A stretch of DNA of 64,000 bases from Oceanospirillaceae bacterium (GCA_024234265.1 JACKOM010000015.1:1-64000), one strand, 5' to 3'; positions 1 through 9,016 are shown, numbered from the stretch's first letter. Notes: generated from the letters alone by a model not told the origin. A program made the numbers and translations.

Positions 1-50
1 GACTCCAGACTCCAGACTCCAGACTCCAGACTCCAGACTCCAGACTCCAG
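1..50. repeat. Heptanucleotide tandem array (GACTCCA)n
   Basis: Seven perfect copies of GACTCCA run from the window edge, so the array may continue to the left. It ends two bases before the stop codon of the minus-strand permease gene. The unit is a rotation and variant of the heptamers at 8883, 16755 and 36361, so this is one member of a dispersed family. Confidence 0.95.
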
Positions 51-51
51 A

Positions 52-1818
52 CTATAAATACACCCAGATCAGAATACTGCAGGTCACCAGGCCTACGAAT
101 AAATTCATCGGCACCCCCACACGCAGGAAGTCGGCAAATTTATATCCACCGGGGCCGTACACCATAAGGTTGGTCTGATAACCAATCGGGGTCGCAAAAC
201 TCGCGCTGGCCGCCATCATAATGCCCAGCACAAAAGGTTCGGGGTCTATGCCCGCCTGCTTGGTCATCGCCAGGGCAATGGGCACCATCACCACAGCCGC
301 GGCATTATTGGTAATCACCTCGGTTAACAGGGACACGGCGAGATACATCAGCACCAGCATTAACCAGGGTTGGCCACCACTGAACTGCACTATATGTTCG
401 GCGAGTACTGCGGCCACACCGGTTTTCTCCAATGCGGCGCCCAGGGCAAATGATGAAGCGATGGTGAGTATGGTTTGCATATCCATGCTGCGCTGGGCCT
501 GCTGCATGGAAATACAGCCGGTTAATAACATCAGCACAGCACCAATTAAGGCGGCATTTAACATGCTGGTTAAACCAAATGCGGCAAACACCATCACGCC
601 TAATAAAATTACCCAGGCCAGCAGGGCACGCTCATGGCGCGGGGTTTCTTTTTGCAGGTCATTCACCAGCAGGAAGTCTTTGTTATAACGCTGGCGTGTC
701 ACAAACGCCGGGCGCGCTTCAAGTAATAAGGTATCACCGGCTTTTAAACGAATTGTGCTGAGGTTGCCTTTAATACGCTCACCTTCACGGGCCACGGCCA
801 ATACCACGGCACCGTATTGCTCGCGGAAACGGGCATCACGTATGGTTTGCCCCACGCTGCTGCAGTGCGGGGAAACCACGGCTTCCACTAAACAACGTTC
901 GGCGCGGTTTTGCTCCATGACTTTGGCTTCGGGGTTTTCCGCGGAAGGCACTATGCCGTGGATGCGTAATAACTCGGAAATGGCTTCGGTTTCACCGGCA
1001 AAAATTAAACGGTCACCACCACGCAGGGTTTCTTCTGAGGCAACGGCGGTCACTATGTTACCGTCCCGCTCAATTTCCACCAGATACACTTCTTTTAAAT
1101 GGCGCAGGCCTGCTTCTTCAACGGTTTTACCGACCAGAGGGCCACCATGGGCAATGGCCACTTCCAGAGTAAATTCGCGCATATTGGCAAACACGGTTTT
1201 GCTGTTGCCCTCGGGCAACCAGCGGTGCATGAGCAGCACAATAAACACACCACCCAGCAGGGCTACGGGCAGGCCGACAATGGCAATGGAAAATAATCCG
1301 AGGCTGGGGTTGCCGGTCTGGCTCTGGTAAAGGCCATCCACCACCAGGTTAGTGCTGGTGCCCACCAGGGTAATAGTGCCGCCTAAAATCGCCGCATAAC
1401 TTAACGGAATCATTAATTTACCGGGGGCGATGCCGGTGCGGCGGCTCCAGGCGGTCAGGGCCGGAATCATAGTGGCCACTAACGGGGTGTTATTTAAAAA
1501 GGCACTTAAGCCCATCACCGGGAAAACAAAACGGGCCAGGGCGGCGCCGGCGGATTTCGGGCGGCCCAGTACACGGTGCACAAGTAAATCCACCCCGCCT
1601 GAGGTATGGATACCCGCGGCGAGAATAAACATCACCACCACGGTAATGACACCGGCATTGCTGAAACCGGCAAAGGCTTCGGCGGGGTTAAGAATGCCCG
1701 TCACACTCAGAATGGCGAGGGCGGCCAGCATCACCATGTGGGCCGGAATACGCGAGAAAATTAATACCAGCAAACTTCCCAGCACCAGGCTGAGACTGAA
1801 CCATGCTTGCCACGTCAT
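52..1818 (-). CDS. SLC13/DASS-family permease with TrkA-C (RCK_C) domains
   Basis: Predicted inner-membrane anion symporter of the divalent anion:Na+ symporter type. The protein has about ten hydrophobic segments split into two halves. A soluble central part (roughly residues 190-360 from the start used here) looks like two RCK_C/TrkA-C domains. Each half contains a TNxxA-like hairpin motif (FLNNTPLVATMIPAL early, TEVITNNAAAVVMVPIAL late) typical of the family. I chose the ATG at 1818 because GGAAAA sits six bases upstream and residue 1 then matches family N-termini; an in-frame ATG at 1872 has no clear ribosome site. It lies about 100 bases after atpG on the same strand, so co-transcription with the N-ATPase operon is plausible. 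The substrate (sulfate, dicarboxylate or other) cannot be told. Confidence 0.85.
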   Translation of the reverse strand: MTWQAWFSLSLVLGSLLVLIFSRIPAHMVMLAALAILSVTGILNPAEAFAGFSNAGVITVVVMFILAAGIHTSGGVDLLVHRVLGRPKSAGAALARFVFPVMGLSAFLNNTPLVATMIPALTAWSRRTGIAPGKLMIPLSYAAILGGTITLVGTSTNLVVDGLYQSQTGNPSLGLFSIAIVGLPVALLGGVFIVLLMHRWLPEGNSKTVFANMREFTLEVAIAHGGPLVGKTVEEAGLRHLKEVYLVEIERDGNIVTAVASEETLRGGDRLIFAGETEAISELLRIHGIVPSAENPEAKVMEQNRAERCLVEAVVSPHCSSVGQTIRDARFREQYGAVVLAVAREGERIKGNLSTIRLKAGDTLLLEARPAFVTRQRYNKDFLLVNDLQKETPRHERALLAWVILLGVMVFAAFGLTSMLNAALIGAVLMLLTGCISMQQAQRSMDMQTILTIASSFALGAALEKTGVAAVLAEHIVQFSGGQPWLMLVLMYLAVSLLTEVITNNAAAVVMVPIALAMTKQAGIDPEPFVLGIMMAASASFATPIGYQTNLMVYGPGGYKFADFLRVGVPMNLFVGLVTCSILIWVYL

Positions 1819-1915
1819 AGGGTTTTCCAAAAAGGGAGGTGCAAATTGGTGCGCAGCATAACGGTTTGTCATATAAACAACAAAGACAGCTTTGTTATTC
1901 TTTTATAACCAAAAG

Positions 1916-2698
1916 TTAGTTATAGGCCCCATCCTGCCCGGCCAGAATCACTTCAATTTCATCCACTATCTGTTGTTGGCGCAGGACATTCATGTGCCGC
2001 AATAACTGCTGGCTGAGCTGGCTTAAGTGATCCCGCGCGGCATCCATCTGTTGCAGGCGCTGCCGGTTTTCGGCCTGCAGGGATAACAGCAGCGCGTGGC
2101 CGATGGCATGTAATAAATAGTGCTGCGCCAGGCCCCGTTGCAGGGTGGCAGCAGGTAAATAGGTACGTGGTGCTGGTTTGGCGGAGCTGATGAGCGGCGG
2201 CCAGAGGGGCACAAGCTGCGGCCCGTTTTCAGCATGGGCCAGTAAATTGATGGGCGGCAAAACACCACTGCCTATGGCCTCCGCCAGCTGCTGAGCGCAG
2301 GGTAATATTTCATCGGCGGTGGCAGGGCCATTAAAAACCTCTGTGCCCGGCATGCCCTGTGTAACCCGTGCCGCCAGACGGCTGCCCACCAGCAATACCC
2401 GCGCGGGGGCAGCGGGTAACAAACGCGCGATCTGCTCGTTAAAACCACCGCAAAAACCACGCTGCGAACCTATGGCCAGTAATATAGCCGGGGCATGCAA
2501 ACCGGTTTGTGGAGCACTGGCCGTCAGGGCGCTGCGACAGGTGGCAAGGGCAGCATGCTGCAAGGGTTGGGCGCGTAAAATACGGTGCAGCTCAACCTGT
2601 GCCAGGTTTTTCATGGCGCTGACAATTTCATCCAGCTCGTTATATAAATCGAGGCGGGTGATATTTTCGCTGCGTGAACTCAATGGGCCGCCATCCAC
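1916..2698 (-). CDS. atpG: F-type (N-ATPase) subunit gamma
   Basis: Central stalk subunit coupling ring rotation to catalysis in F1. The N-terminal helix (residues about 15-50, with AMKNLAQVE) and C-terminal helix (about 215-255) form the expected coiled coil, and the Rossmann-like middle holds GSQRGFCGGFNEQI, the gamma-specific glycine motif. It is the last gene of the operon and overlaps the end of atpA by 19 bases. The start is uncertain: GTG at 2698 is used here, but a TTG at 2683 overlapping the atpA stop as TTGA is also possible. At 260 residues it is shorter than E. coli gamma (about 287), as is common in N-type enzymes. Confidence 0.85.
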   Translation of the reverse strand: MDGGPLSSRSENITRLDLYNELDEIVSAMKNLAQVELHRILRAQPLQHAALATCRSALTASAPQTGLHAPAILLAIGSQRGFCGGFNEQIARLLPAAPARVLLVGSRLAARVTQGMPGTEVFNGPATADEILPCAQQLAEAIGSGVLPPINLLAHAENGPQLVPLWPPLISSAKPAPRTYLPAATLQRGLAQHYLLHAIGHALLLSLQAENRQRLQQMDAARDHLSQLSQQLLRHMNVLRQQQIVDEIEVILAGQDGAYN

Positions 2699-4128
2699 AT
2701 GCGCAATTGTTCTAGCCAGTGCTCGCGCCCGTCATCCAGTTGCAGACTGCTGTTATCCACCGCTTGCTGCAGGGTTAATAAACACGCGCTGACCTGCTCA
2801 GGGGGCGTGTTATCCAGCAGTTTTTCGTTATAGGCAATTAACCACGCCAGCTGCCCACGGGCGCTGACCGGGCTTAATCTGTCCTGGGCGAGAATTTTGC
2901 GCAGGATGCGCCCGCGCTGCAGTTTTTCTTCCATAGCAGCTTCAAGCTTGGTACCAAAGCGGGTGAAGGCCTCCAGCTCAAGAAATTGCAGATAATCCAA
3001 ACGTATACGCCCAGCTTCTTTTTTAATGGCAGGGTGCTGGGCCTTACCACCAATGCGCGACACGGATTTAGTAACATCAATGGCGGGCAAAATCCCGGCG
3101 GCAAATAATTTCTGATCGAGATAAATCTGCCCGTCGGTGATGGAAATTAAATTGGTGGGAATATAGGCCGATATTTCCCCCTGTTTGGTTTCCACAAGCG
3201 GCAATGCCGTCATGGAGCCACCCCCTAAATGCTGCGCATAAACCGTGGAGCGCTCCAATAAACGGGAGTGCAGATAAAAAATATCCCCCGGGTAGGCTTC
3301 GCGACCCACCGGTCTGTGTAATAACAGGGATAATTCGCGGTATGCCTGGGCGTGCTGGGTTAAATCATCGTAAATAATTAATGTATCGCGCCCCTGCTGC
3401 ATCCAGGCTTCGGCAATGGCGCAACCGGCAAAGGGGGCCAGGTAACGGCAGCCGGATAATTCGTTAGCTTCGGCCACCACCATGCAGGTGTATTCCATCG
3501 CATGATGGCGGCGCAGGGTATCCATCACAGTGGAAACACTGCTGCGGGTCTGACCTATGCACACATAAATGCACAATACATTTTCGCCGCGCTGACGTAA
3601 TACGGTATCAATCGCAAGGGCGCTTTTACCCAAACCACCATCACCGATAATTAACTGGCGCTGGCCTTTGCCGATGGGAATCTGGCTGTCGATAATCCGG
3701 TTGCCGGTGTATAAAGGACGCGCCACAAAATCCCGCGCTAAAATGGCCACCGATGGCACTTCCAATAAACCACGGCTTTCACATACAGGATCAGGCTCAC
3801 CGTCGAGGGCATTGCCTAACGGGTCAATAACACGCCCCAATAAACTGTCACCCGTGCCGATATCCAAGCGTTTACCCGAACGCATAACCTGCATGCCCGA
3901 AGCAAGCTCAGGCCCCTGCTGTAATAAAATTGCGCCGACCCTGTCACGGTCGAGCAAAAATACCAATGCGCGGCTGCCATCCTGTACGCGCAGTTCTTCG
4001 TCCATCATCACAGATGGCAAACCCCGCACCCAGATAATGCCATCGCCCACGCTGATCACTGTGCCCTGCTCGCTGATGCGCAGGGCAAACTGATAATCCG
4101 CACCCAGTGAAAATGCCTGCTCAGACAT
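2680..4128 (-). CDS. atpA: F-type (N-ATPase) subunit alpha
   Basis: Non-catalytic nucleotide-binding subunit of F1. The N-terminal beta barrel (about 15-80) is followed by a P-loop at about residue 160 reading GDGGLGKS. This still fits GxxxxGK[ST] but differs from the common GDRQTGKT. The region around residues 330-365 has the alpha-type sequence (SITDGQIYL then SVSRIGGKAQ) with the arginine expected to reach the catalytic site. At 482 residues it is slightly shorter than canonical alpha (about 510). It overlaps atpF upstream (8 bases) and atpG downstream, implying translational coupling. Confidence 0.92.
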   Translation of the reverse strand: MSEQAFSLGADYQFALRISEQGTVISVGDGIIWVRGLPSVMMDEELRVQDGSRALVFLLDRDRVGAILLQQGPELASGMQVMRSGKRLDIGTGDSLLGRVIDPLGNALDGEPDPVCESRGLLEVPSVAILARDFVARPLYTGNRIIDSQIPIGKGQRQLIIGDGGLGKSALAIDTVLRQRGENVLCIYVCIGQTRSSVSTVMDTLRRHHAMEYTCMVVAEANELSGCRYLAPFAGCAIAEAWMQQGRDTLIIYDDLTQHAQAYRELSLLLHRPVGREAYPGDIFYLHSRLLERSTVYAQHLGGGSMTALPLVETKQGEISAYIPTNLISITDGQIYLDQKLFAAGILPAIDVTKSVSRIGGKAQHPAIKKEAGRIRLDYLQFLELEAFTRFGTKLEAAMEEKLQRGRILRKILAQDRLSPVSARGQLAWLIAYNEKLLDNTPPEQVSACLLTLQQAVDNSSLQLDDGREHWLEQLRMWMAAH

Positions 4129-4867
4129 GCATTAATCCCGTATGAAAAAATGCCAGTTCATCGGCCAGATTGGCGTGCAGCACATCGGCACCCCATGATG
4201 CCCGCAGGCCACTGATTAAATCCGCACGCTCCTGGTAATTGCACTGCACATCAAGGCCCAGCTGTGCACTCAAACCCTGTTGCAGCGCAGTGCATTGCTG
4301 CGCATTTAATGGACGGGCGCTCTCAATCAATATACGTCCCTGCTGTTGCTGGGCACTGTCATGTAAATGGTTACGCTGCTGTGCCGGTAATTTTTGTAAA
4401 TCTTCTAACAACATCGTGATTAATAAAGAATCCAGCTCCGGGCCGCTGACACGCTGTAATAAACGTGCGCTGAGCTGCAGGGCATTTCGTGCTGCTTTAT
4501 GTTGCAATGCGGCTTGCGCGGTTTTTTGTTCCTGCGCGGCGAGGGCATTCAAACGTTGTTTTTCTACCTCAGCGGAGGCTGCGATAGCCGCCATCACCTG
4601 TTCACGCTGCTGATTTAATTGTGTATTTAATTCTGCTTCACGCCGGGCCTGCTCCTGCTGCCAGGCCTGTAATGCCTGCTGATGCTGTTGCATGGCAGCA
4701 CTGGCCTGCGCTTCACGTTGCTGCGCCAGCTGCATGGCTTTTTGTAAATCCTCACGGCGCTGATTAATCGCCGCCTGCACGGGTTTATATAAAAACCGTT
4801 TCAGCAGCCAGAGCAGCACCAAAAAATTCAGTATTTCAAAAATAAAGGTTAGCGGATCTAAGCTCAT
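4121..4867 (-). CDS. atpF: F-type (N-ATPase) subunit b (delta-like extension)
   Basis: Peripheral stalk subunit. One N-terminal membrane helix (residues about 6-24) is followed by a long charged, glutamine- and alanine-rich coiled coil (about 30-135). At 248 residues it is much longer than the E. coli b subunit (156). The extra C-terminal part (about 140-240, with a GLSAQLGLDV then GLRASWGADVL pattern) resembles the C-terminal end of subunit delta. This fits N-ATPase operons, which lack a separate atpH; none is present here. It lies 10 bases after atpE. Confidence 0.88.
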   Translation of the reverse strand: MSLDPLTFIFEILNFLVLLWLLKRFLYKPVQAAINQRREDLQKAMQLAQQREAQASAAMQQHQQALQAWQQEQARREAELNTQLNQQREQVMAAIAASAEVEKQRLNALAAQEQKTAQAALQHKAARNALQLSARLLQRVSGPELDSLLITMLLEDLQKLPAQQRNHLHDSAQQQQGRILIESARPLNAQQCTALQQGLSAQLGLDVQCNYQERADLISGLRASWGADVLHANLADELAFFHTGLMHV

Positions 4868-4877
4868 GGGTGCGCCG

Positions 4878-5144
4878 TTATTTCAGGAAATATTCAAGCA
4901 ATGGATTACGGAACAGAATAATTAACACCACCACCAGGGTATAAATGGCGAGGGATTCAATCATCGCCAAACCGATAAATAAGGTACGGGTAATGGTTTT
5001 TTCGGCTTCCGGCTGGCGTGCCAGGGCATCGAGTGCAGCACTGATGGCTTTACCCATGGCATAGGCCGGTAAAGTAGTGCCCAAAGCAATAGCAATGGCA
5101 GCCGCCACGGTGGAAATAATGCTGAATAAATGCAGATCTGTCAT
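4878..5144 (-). CDS. atpE: F-type (N-ATPase) subunit c
   Basis: Proteolipid rotor-ring subunit: two membrane hairpin helices joined by the polar loop ARQPEA (42-47), 88 residues. The ion-carrying carboxylate is Glu63 in IESLAIY, followed by Ser64 and Tyr68, as in sodium-type rings. However, the position equal to Thr67 of the Ilyobacter c subunit is Leu65, and the helix-1 position that is Gln or Glu in sodium-type or N-type rings is Met30. The sodium ligand set therefore appears incomplete, so the coupling ion is uncertain. Confidence 0.93.
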   Translation of the reverse strand: MTDLHLFSIISTVAAAIAIALGTTLPAYAMGKAISAALDALARQPEAEKTITRTLFIGLAMIESLAIYTLVVVLIILFRNPLLEYFLK

Positions 5145-5149
5145 GGGCG

Positions 5150-5839
5150 TTACTCCTGGGGATTTTGCGGGGAATTGTTGTTTTGCAACGCCTGGTTATT
5201 TTCCAGGGCGGTGCCTATGTAAAGCAGGGCCAGCACACCAAAAATATAGGCCTGCACCAGCGCTTCAATAATATGCAGCATTAACAAGGGCACCGGCACT
5301 AAAAACCCGGCCACCAGCAATACCAGTAATGCGGCCATTTCCAGGCTCATCATATTGCCGAATAAACGTATCGCCAGGGCCAGGGTCCGGGTGACTTCGC
5401 TGATTAAATGGAAGGGCAATAAAATCGGGCTGGGGGAAAGGTAATGTTGCAGATAGTGTTTTAAACCAAGATGGCGGATGCCAAACCAATGCACGGATAA
5501 AAATACAATAACCGCCAAAGCCGAGGTAATGGATAAATCCGCCGTAGGGGAATGCAGCCCCGGAATCAGGCCGGTTAAATTGGCCACGACAACAAAAATC
5601 CACAGGGTGGCAATTAAGGGCGTAACCTGCTCATAGTATTGTGGCACCACTTCACGCACGGCATTTTGCATCATGCTGTAAATGCTTTCCGCCAGGGTGC
5701 GCAGGTTATTTTCCCCGTTGAATAAATAACGGCCCAGCCAAATTGCCCCTGCGGTTAATAACAGGGTAATGCATAGGGCTGTGAACAGCGCATTGCTGAT
5801 ATAAAAACCCGCCAGCATAAAACCCGATGTTTCACTCAT
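5150..5839 (-). CDS. atpB: F-type (N-ATPase) subunit a
   Basis: Membrane stator subunit forming the ion half-channels. Five or six hydrophobic helices are visible, with the essential arginine in the conserved helix LALAIRLFGNMM (about residues 149-160). The C-terminal helix EALVQAYIFGVLALLY is also diagnostic. The ATG at 5839 overlaps the atpQ stop as ATGA. Upstream in-frame codons would extend into atpQ and are rejected. Confidence 0.93.
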   Translation of the reverse strand: MSETSGFMLAGFYISNALFTALCITLLLTAGAIWLGRYLFNGENNLRTLAESIYSMMQNAVREVVPQYYEQVTPLIATLWIFVVVANLTGLIPGLHSPTADLSITSALAVIVFLSVHWFGIRHLGLKHYLQHYLSPSPILLPFHLISEVTRTLALAIRLFGNMMSLEMAALLVLLVAGFLVPVPLLMLHIIEALVQAYIFGVLALLYIGTALENNQALQNNNSPQNPQE

Positions 5840-6111
5840 TCGTGCCCCCGGATATACCAAATCACATTCCAGATACCGGCCACTATGCCCAGAATAATCA
5901 GGCTGACTGTCCAGCGGGTCGAATAACCTGCCATTTGTGCATCCAACCAGCTGCCAAGGTAGGCGCCCGCCACCATAGGTAAAACCAGCAATAAACCTAA
6001 GGTGCCGCCATAGACTAAAAAGCCAAATAATCCGGCACGCTGGCTGAGAAACTTACGCTGGCGCTGTGCATCACTGATTACAGATGCGCGGAATTTTTCC
6101 CGTGTTTTCAC
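5836..6111 (-). CDS. atpQ: N-ATPase accessory subunit AtpQ (AtpI-like)
   Basis: Small membrane protein of 91 residues with a basic N-terminus and two hydrophobic helices (about 28-52 and 66-88). It has the glycine/proline pattern of AtpI/AtpQ proteins (PMVAGAYLGSWLD). It sits between atpC and atpB, the usual AtpQ position in N-ATPase operons. The GTG start overlaps the atpC stop as GTGA. The AtpR gene usually found next is not present: atpQ abuts atpB with a four-base overlap. Confidence 0.8.
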   Translation of the reverse strand: MKTREKFRASVISDAQRQRKFLSQRAGLFGFLVYGGTLGLLLVLPMVAGAYLGSWLDAQMAGYSTRWTVSLIILGIVAGIWNVIWYIRGHE

Positions 6112-6515
6112 ACATCTTCCCCCTGCCGGTTTAATTGCCAGATTTTACGCGCCAGGGTTTGCTCCACCTGAAAAATACTGCTGCGCGCCGCGTGCAAATC
6201 AAGATCGTCCCGCTGCCAGCGTTGTTCCATGGTATTTAATAAAATATCGGGATCAGTGCCCTGCATAAATTCCGTGCAGGCAATCTGTAATATGCCCTGC
6301 TTAAAAACCAGTACCGCACCGGGTTGGGCGATATATAACCAGGCCCCGTTTGTATCACATACCTGTACTAAACCCGGCTCTAACAGGGTGACAAAATATT
6401 CATGGCCCGCCTGCAAACCAAAACGCCCGCTGCCATCCGTGCCGATAAAACTGACCGCTTCCGCCAATTGCCAGGCATCGTTTAATCCCTGCACCTGCAG
6501 CATGAAGGTTTTCAC
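6108..6515 (-). CDS. atpC: F-type (N-ATPase) subunit epsilon
   Basis: Epsilon subunit of F1 (135 residues): N-terminal beta sandwich (residues about 1-85, with EYFVTLLEPGLVQV) and a helical C-terminal tail (about 95-130). The GTG start at 6515 overlaps the atpD stop codon as GTGA, the same coupling used at the atpC/atpQ junction. An earlier in-frame ATG at 6542 lies inside atpD and is less likely. Confidence 0.85.
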   Translation of the reverse strand: MKTFMLQVQGLNDAWQLAEAVSFIGTDGSGRFGLQAGHEYFVTLLEPGLVQVCDTNGAWLYIAQPGAVLVFKQGILQIACTEFMQGTDPDILLNTMEQRWQRDDLDLHAARSSIFQVEQTLARKIWQLNRQGEDV

Positions 6516-7891
6516 CTGGGCATAACCCCGCGCATATAACAATCCGCTTCGCTCAATGCATCAAAACGCCCGTCGAGAAAACCTTCACAGTCGCTGAGTA
6601 AATCGTCGATGCTGACACTGCACCCGGCAATGCCGGTGTGATCTTCCACCACACTGAAGGGCTGAGTCATATAACGCTGTAATTTACGTGCCCGCTCTAC
6701 AATTTTACGGTCACTGGCGGACAGCTCTTCAATACCGAGAATGGCAATAATATCTTCCAGCTCCCGGTAACGGGATAAATGCTCACGCACCGCCATGGCC
6801 ACTTTGTAATGCCGCTCACCCAATAAATGTTTATCCAACATGCGGCTGCTGGATTTCAGGGGATCAACCGATGGATAAATGCCCTTGGCGGCCTGTTGGC
6901 GGGATAAAATAACGCTGGTATCCAGGTGGTTCATAATCGCACTTACCGCCGGATCTGACATATCGTCCGCCGGCACATACACCGCCTGCACGGAGGTAAT
7001 CGCGCCGTTGCGGGTGGATAAAATACGTTCTTCCAGGGTTGCCACTTCCGTCAGCAGGGTGGGTTGATAACCCACAGTGGCGGGCATACGCCCCAACAGG
7101 CCGGAAATTTCACTGCCCGCCTGCACAAAACGAAACATGTTATCCATTAAAAATAAAACTTCGGTATTTAATGAATCCCGTAAATATTCTGCATAAGTCA
7201 GGGCACTGTAACCGACGTGAAAACGTGCACCGGGGGATTCATCCATTTGCCCGTAAACCATCAGCGCATGGGGCAATACGCCGGAATCACGCATTTCATG
7301 CCACAATTCATGGCCCTCACGCATACGCTCCCCTACTCCGGCAAATACCGACACCCCTTTGTGTAATGAGCTGATGGCGTGCATAAATTCCATCATCAAT
7401 ACGGTTTTACCCACACCGGCACCACCAAATAAACCGGTTTTGCCGCCCTTGGCAAAAGGGCAAAGTAAATCGATGACTTTAATGCCGGTATTTAAAATAT
7501 CACGCGAAGGAATTGTGTCTTTTAAGGCGGGTGGCTGGGCGAGAATATTACGGTAATTATCCGCTGCAAAAGGCGGCATTAAATCCAGGGGCTGACCAAA
7601 CATATTCAGCATGCGCCCCAGGCAAGCCTGCCCCACAGGTACATGCAGGGGTGCACCAGAATCAAACACATTTAATCCCCGTGCCAGCCCGGCGGTATTG
7701 TGCAGGGCAATGGTGCGCACCCGGTTGGCATCCAGATGCTGATACACCTCAAGCAACAGCACATTATCCGCGGTGTGCACCGTCAGGGCCTGATTAAGGG
7801 GCGGCAGATAATTCACTGCCACATCCACCACGGGCCCATGGATTGCTTCAATCACACCGGCAGCACGGCCTTTGTGTTTTTCCCCTGGCAC
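6512..7891 (-). CDS. atpD: F-type (N-ATPase) subunit beta
   Basis: Catalytic subunit of F1, first gene of the operon. The Walker A loop reads GGAGVGKT, followed downstream by the GERMREGHE segment carrying the catalytic glutamate. The Walker B region is LFLMDNMFRF, and DPAVSAIMNHLD and SAADD-like segments match beta rather than alpha. I chose the GTG at 7891 because AGGAG lies six bases upstream. The reading frame remains open to a GTG at 7933, which lacks a ribosome site. The beta-first gene order D-C-Q-B-E-F-A-G distinguishes N-ATPase operons from the housekeeping atpIBEFHAGDC order, so a second, housekeeping ATP synthase is expected elsewhere in the genome. Confidence 0.92.
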   Translation of the reverse strand: MPGEKHKGRAAGVIEAIHGPVVDVAVNYLPPLNQALTVHTADNVLLLEVYQHLDANRVRTIALHNTAGLARGLNVFDSGAPLHVPVGQACLGRMLNMFGQPLDLMPPFAADNYRNILAQPPALKDTIPSRDILNTGIKVIDLLCPFAKGGKTGLFGGAGVGKTVLMMEFMHAISSLHKGVSVFAGVGERMREGHELWHEMRDSGVLPHALMVYGQMDESPGARFHVGYSALTYAEYLRDSLNTEVLFLMDNMFRFVQAGSEISGLLGRMPATVGYQPTLLTEVATLEERILSTRNGAITSVQAVYVPADDMSDPAVSAIMNHLDTSVILSRQQAAKGIYPSVDPLKSSSRMLDKHLLGERHYKVAMAVREHLSRYRELEDIIAILGIEELSASDRKIVERARKLQRYMTQPFSVVEDHTGIAGCSVSIDDLLSDCEGFLDGRFDALSEADCYMRGVMPR

Positions 7892-8192
7892 ACTGAACTC
7901 CTGACGGAAAAAAAGATCGGATATGCCGCTCACTTTAATGACTTTTAAGCATAACGGCCATGATATGCCGCAACACTTATCAACCCTGTAGCGACGCGGG
8001 CAAGCCCGTTAGTATTCAAATCTGCGACATGGTTCACCGGATTGACGGGTTTGCGCAGTTAAAAGTAAAACTGCGCCAATTTTCTGCCTGAATTTTTGGC
8101 GCACAATAACCGTATATTTTTGAAAGGGCGATTCGCCAGATGGGCACAGCAGACTTACACTTGCAGATAACTGCGCCACGGGACAATAAATA
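7892..8192. other. Divergent intergenic region, ATPase operon / DUF2799 gene
   Basis: About 300 bases that must contain the promoters of both the N-ATPase operon (minus) and the lipoprotein gene (plus). I see a short inverted repeat CGGGCAAGCCCG near 7997 but no convincing -35/-10 pair. No credible additional gene is visible. Confidence 0.5.
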
Positions 8193-8879
8193 ATGAACAA
8201 CGGACGTTATCTGATGCTTCTTTTATTGGCGGCCAGCCTGTTACTCGGGGGCTGCGCCAGTCTCAACCGCGAAGACTGCCTGCAAACGGATTTCCGCCAG
8301 CTCGGCCTGCAGGATGGTAAAAAAGGCCAATTGCCGGAGCGCCTCGATTATTACGCCCACAGCTGCAGCGAATTTGGCGTGAATATCGACAAACTGGCCT
8401 ACCGCGAAGGTTATGAAGAAGGTTTAGTGAGTTATTGCAATGCGAGCAATGCCCTGCGCCTTGGCAGCAGCGGTGCCGATTATGTGCCCGTGTGCCCGGT
8501 TGAAAAAGAAAGTGAATTTTTTAATCACTATATGCAGGGGCTGAAATCCTTTTGCAGCGCGGATTATGGTTTTAACAGCGGTAAAAATGGTCAGCTGAAA
8601 AACAAAAACTGCCAGCTCGGTTCTTTCCGTACCTATGACGAAAGTTACCAGCGTGGTTACGGTTTATATCTGATTAACGCGCGCAAAATGGCGATTAAAG
8701 AAAACCTACTCAGCCTGGATAATGATCTGAAAAAGTTAGACCCGGCTGCAGTGGATTTTCATCAGCAAAAAACCAAACTTCAGCGTGAGCAAACCTTTTT
8801 ACAGCAGGAATATCAGGCGCTGATTACCCGTGAGGTGGCCCTGACTTATCCGGAAAAATATTCCGCGGCAAATGAATAA
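8193..8879 (+). CDS. DUF2799-type lipoprotein
   Basis: Secreted lipoprotein of 228 residues. The N-terminal signal ends in a lipobox LLGGC (Cys at about residue 21). Mature cysteines and repeated DYxxG/GYxEGL patterns (YYAHSCSEFG, YREGYEEGLVSYC, YQRGYGLYL) match DUF2799 proteins, whose function is unknown. A glutamine-rich coiled coil occupies the last 50 residues. It diverges from the ATPase operon across a 300-base gap, and a heptamer array begins three bases after its stop codon. Confidence 0.75.
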   Translation: MNNGRYLMLLLLAASLLLGGCASLNREDCLQTDFRQLGLQDGKKGQLPERLDYYAHSCSEFGVNIDKLAYREGYEEGLVSYCNASNALRLGSSGADYVPVCPVEKESEFFNHYMQGLKSFCSADYGFNSGKNGQLKNKNCQLGSFRTYDESYQRGYGLYLINARKMAIKENLLSLDNDLKKLDPAAVDFHQQKTKLQREQTFLQQEYQALITREVALTYPEKYSAANE

Positions 8880-8882
8880 ACA

Positions 8883-8980
8883 CTGGACGCTGGACGCTGG
8901 ACGCTGGACGCTGGACGCTGGACGCTGGACGCTGGACGCTGGACGCTGGACGCTGGACGCTGGACGCTGGACGCTGGACG
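8883..8980. repeat. Heptanucleotide tandem array (CTGGACG)14
   Basis: Exactly fourteen perfect copies of CTGGACG (98 bases), starting three bases after the stop codon of the DUF2799 gene. It is followed by a segment (GACGCCAATCATGCTGC then CAAATAAAAAA) and an intrinsic terminator. This resembles the arrangement at 31444 and 36410. Perfect conservation implies recent expansion or active slippage. Confidence 0.97.
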
Positions 8981-9016
8981 CCAATCATGCTGCCAAGCAG
9001 CTAAATCAATACAAAT

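Noticed and set aside
8009..8200. 63-residue minus-strand frame between atpD and the DUF2799 gene
   Set aside because: It spans the divergent promoter region, overlaps the start of the lipoprotein gene and has no ribosome site or family resemblance.
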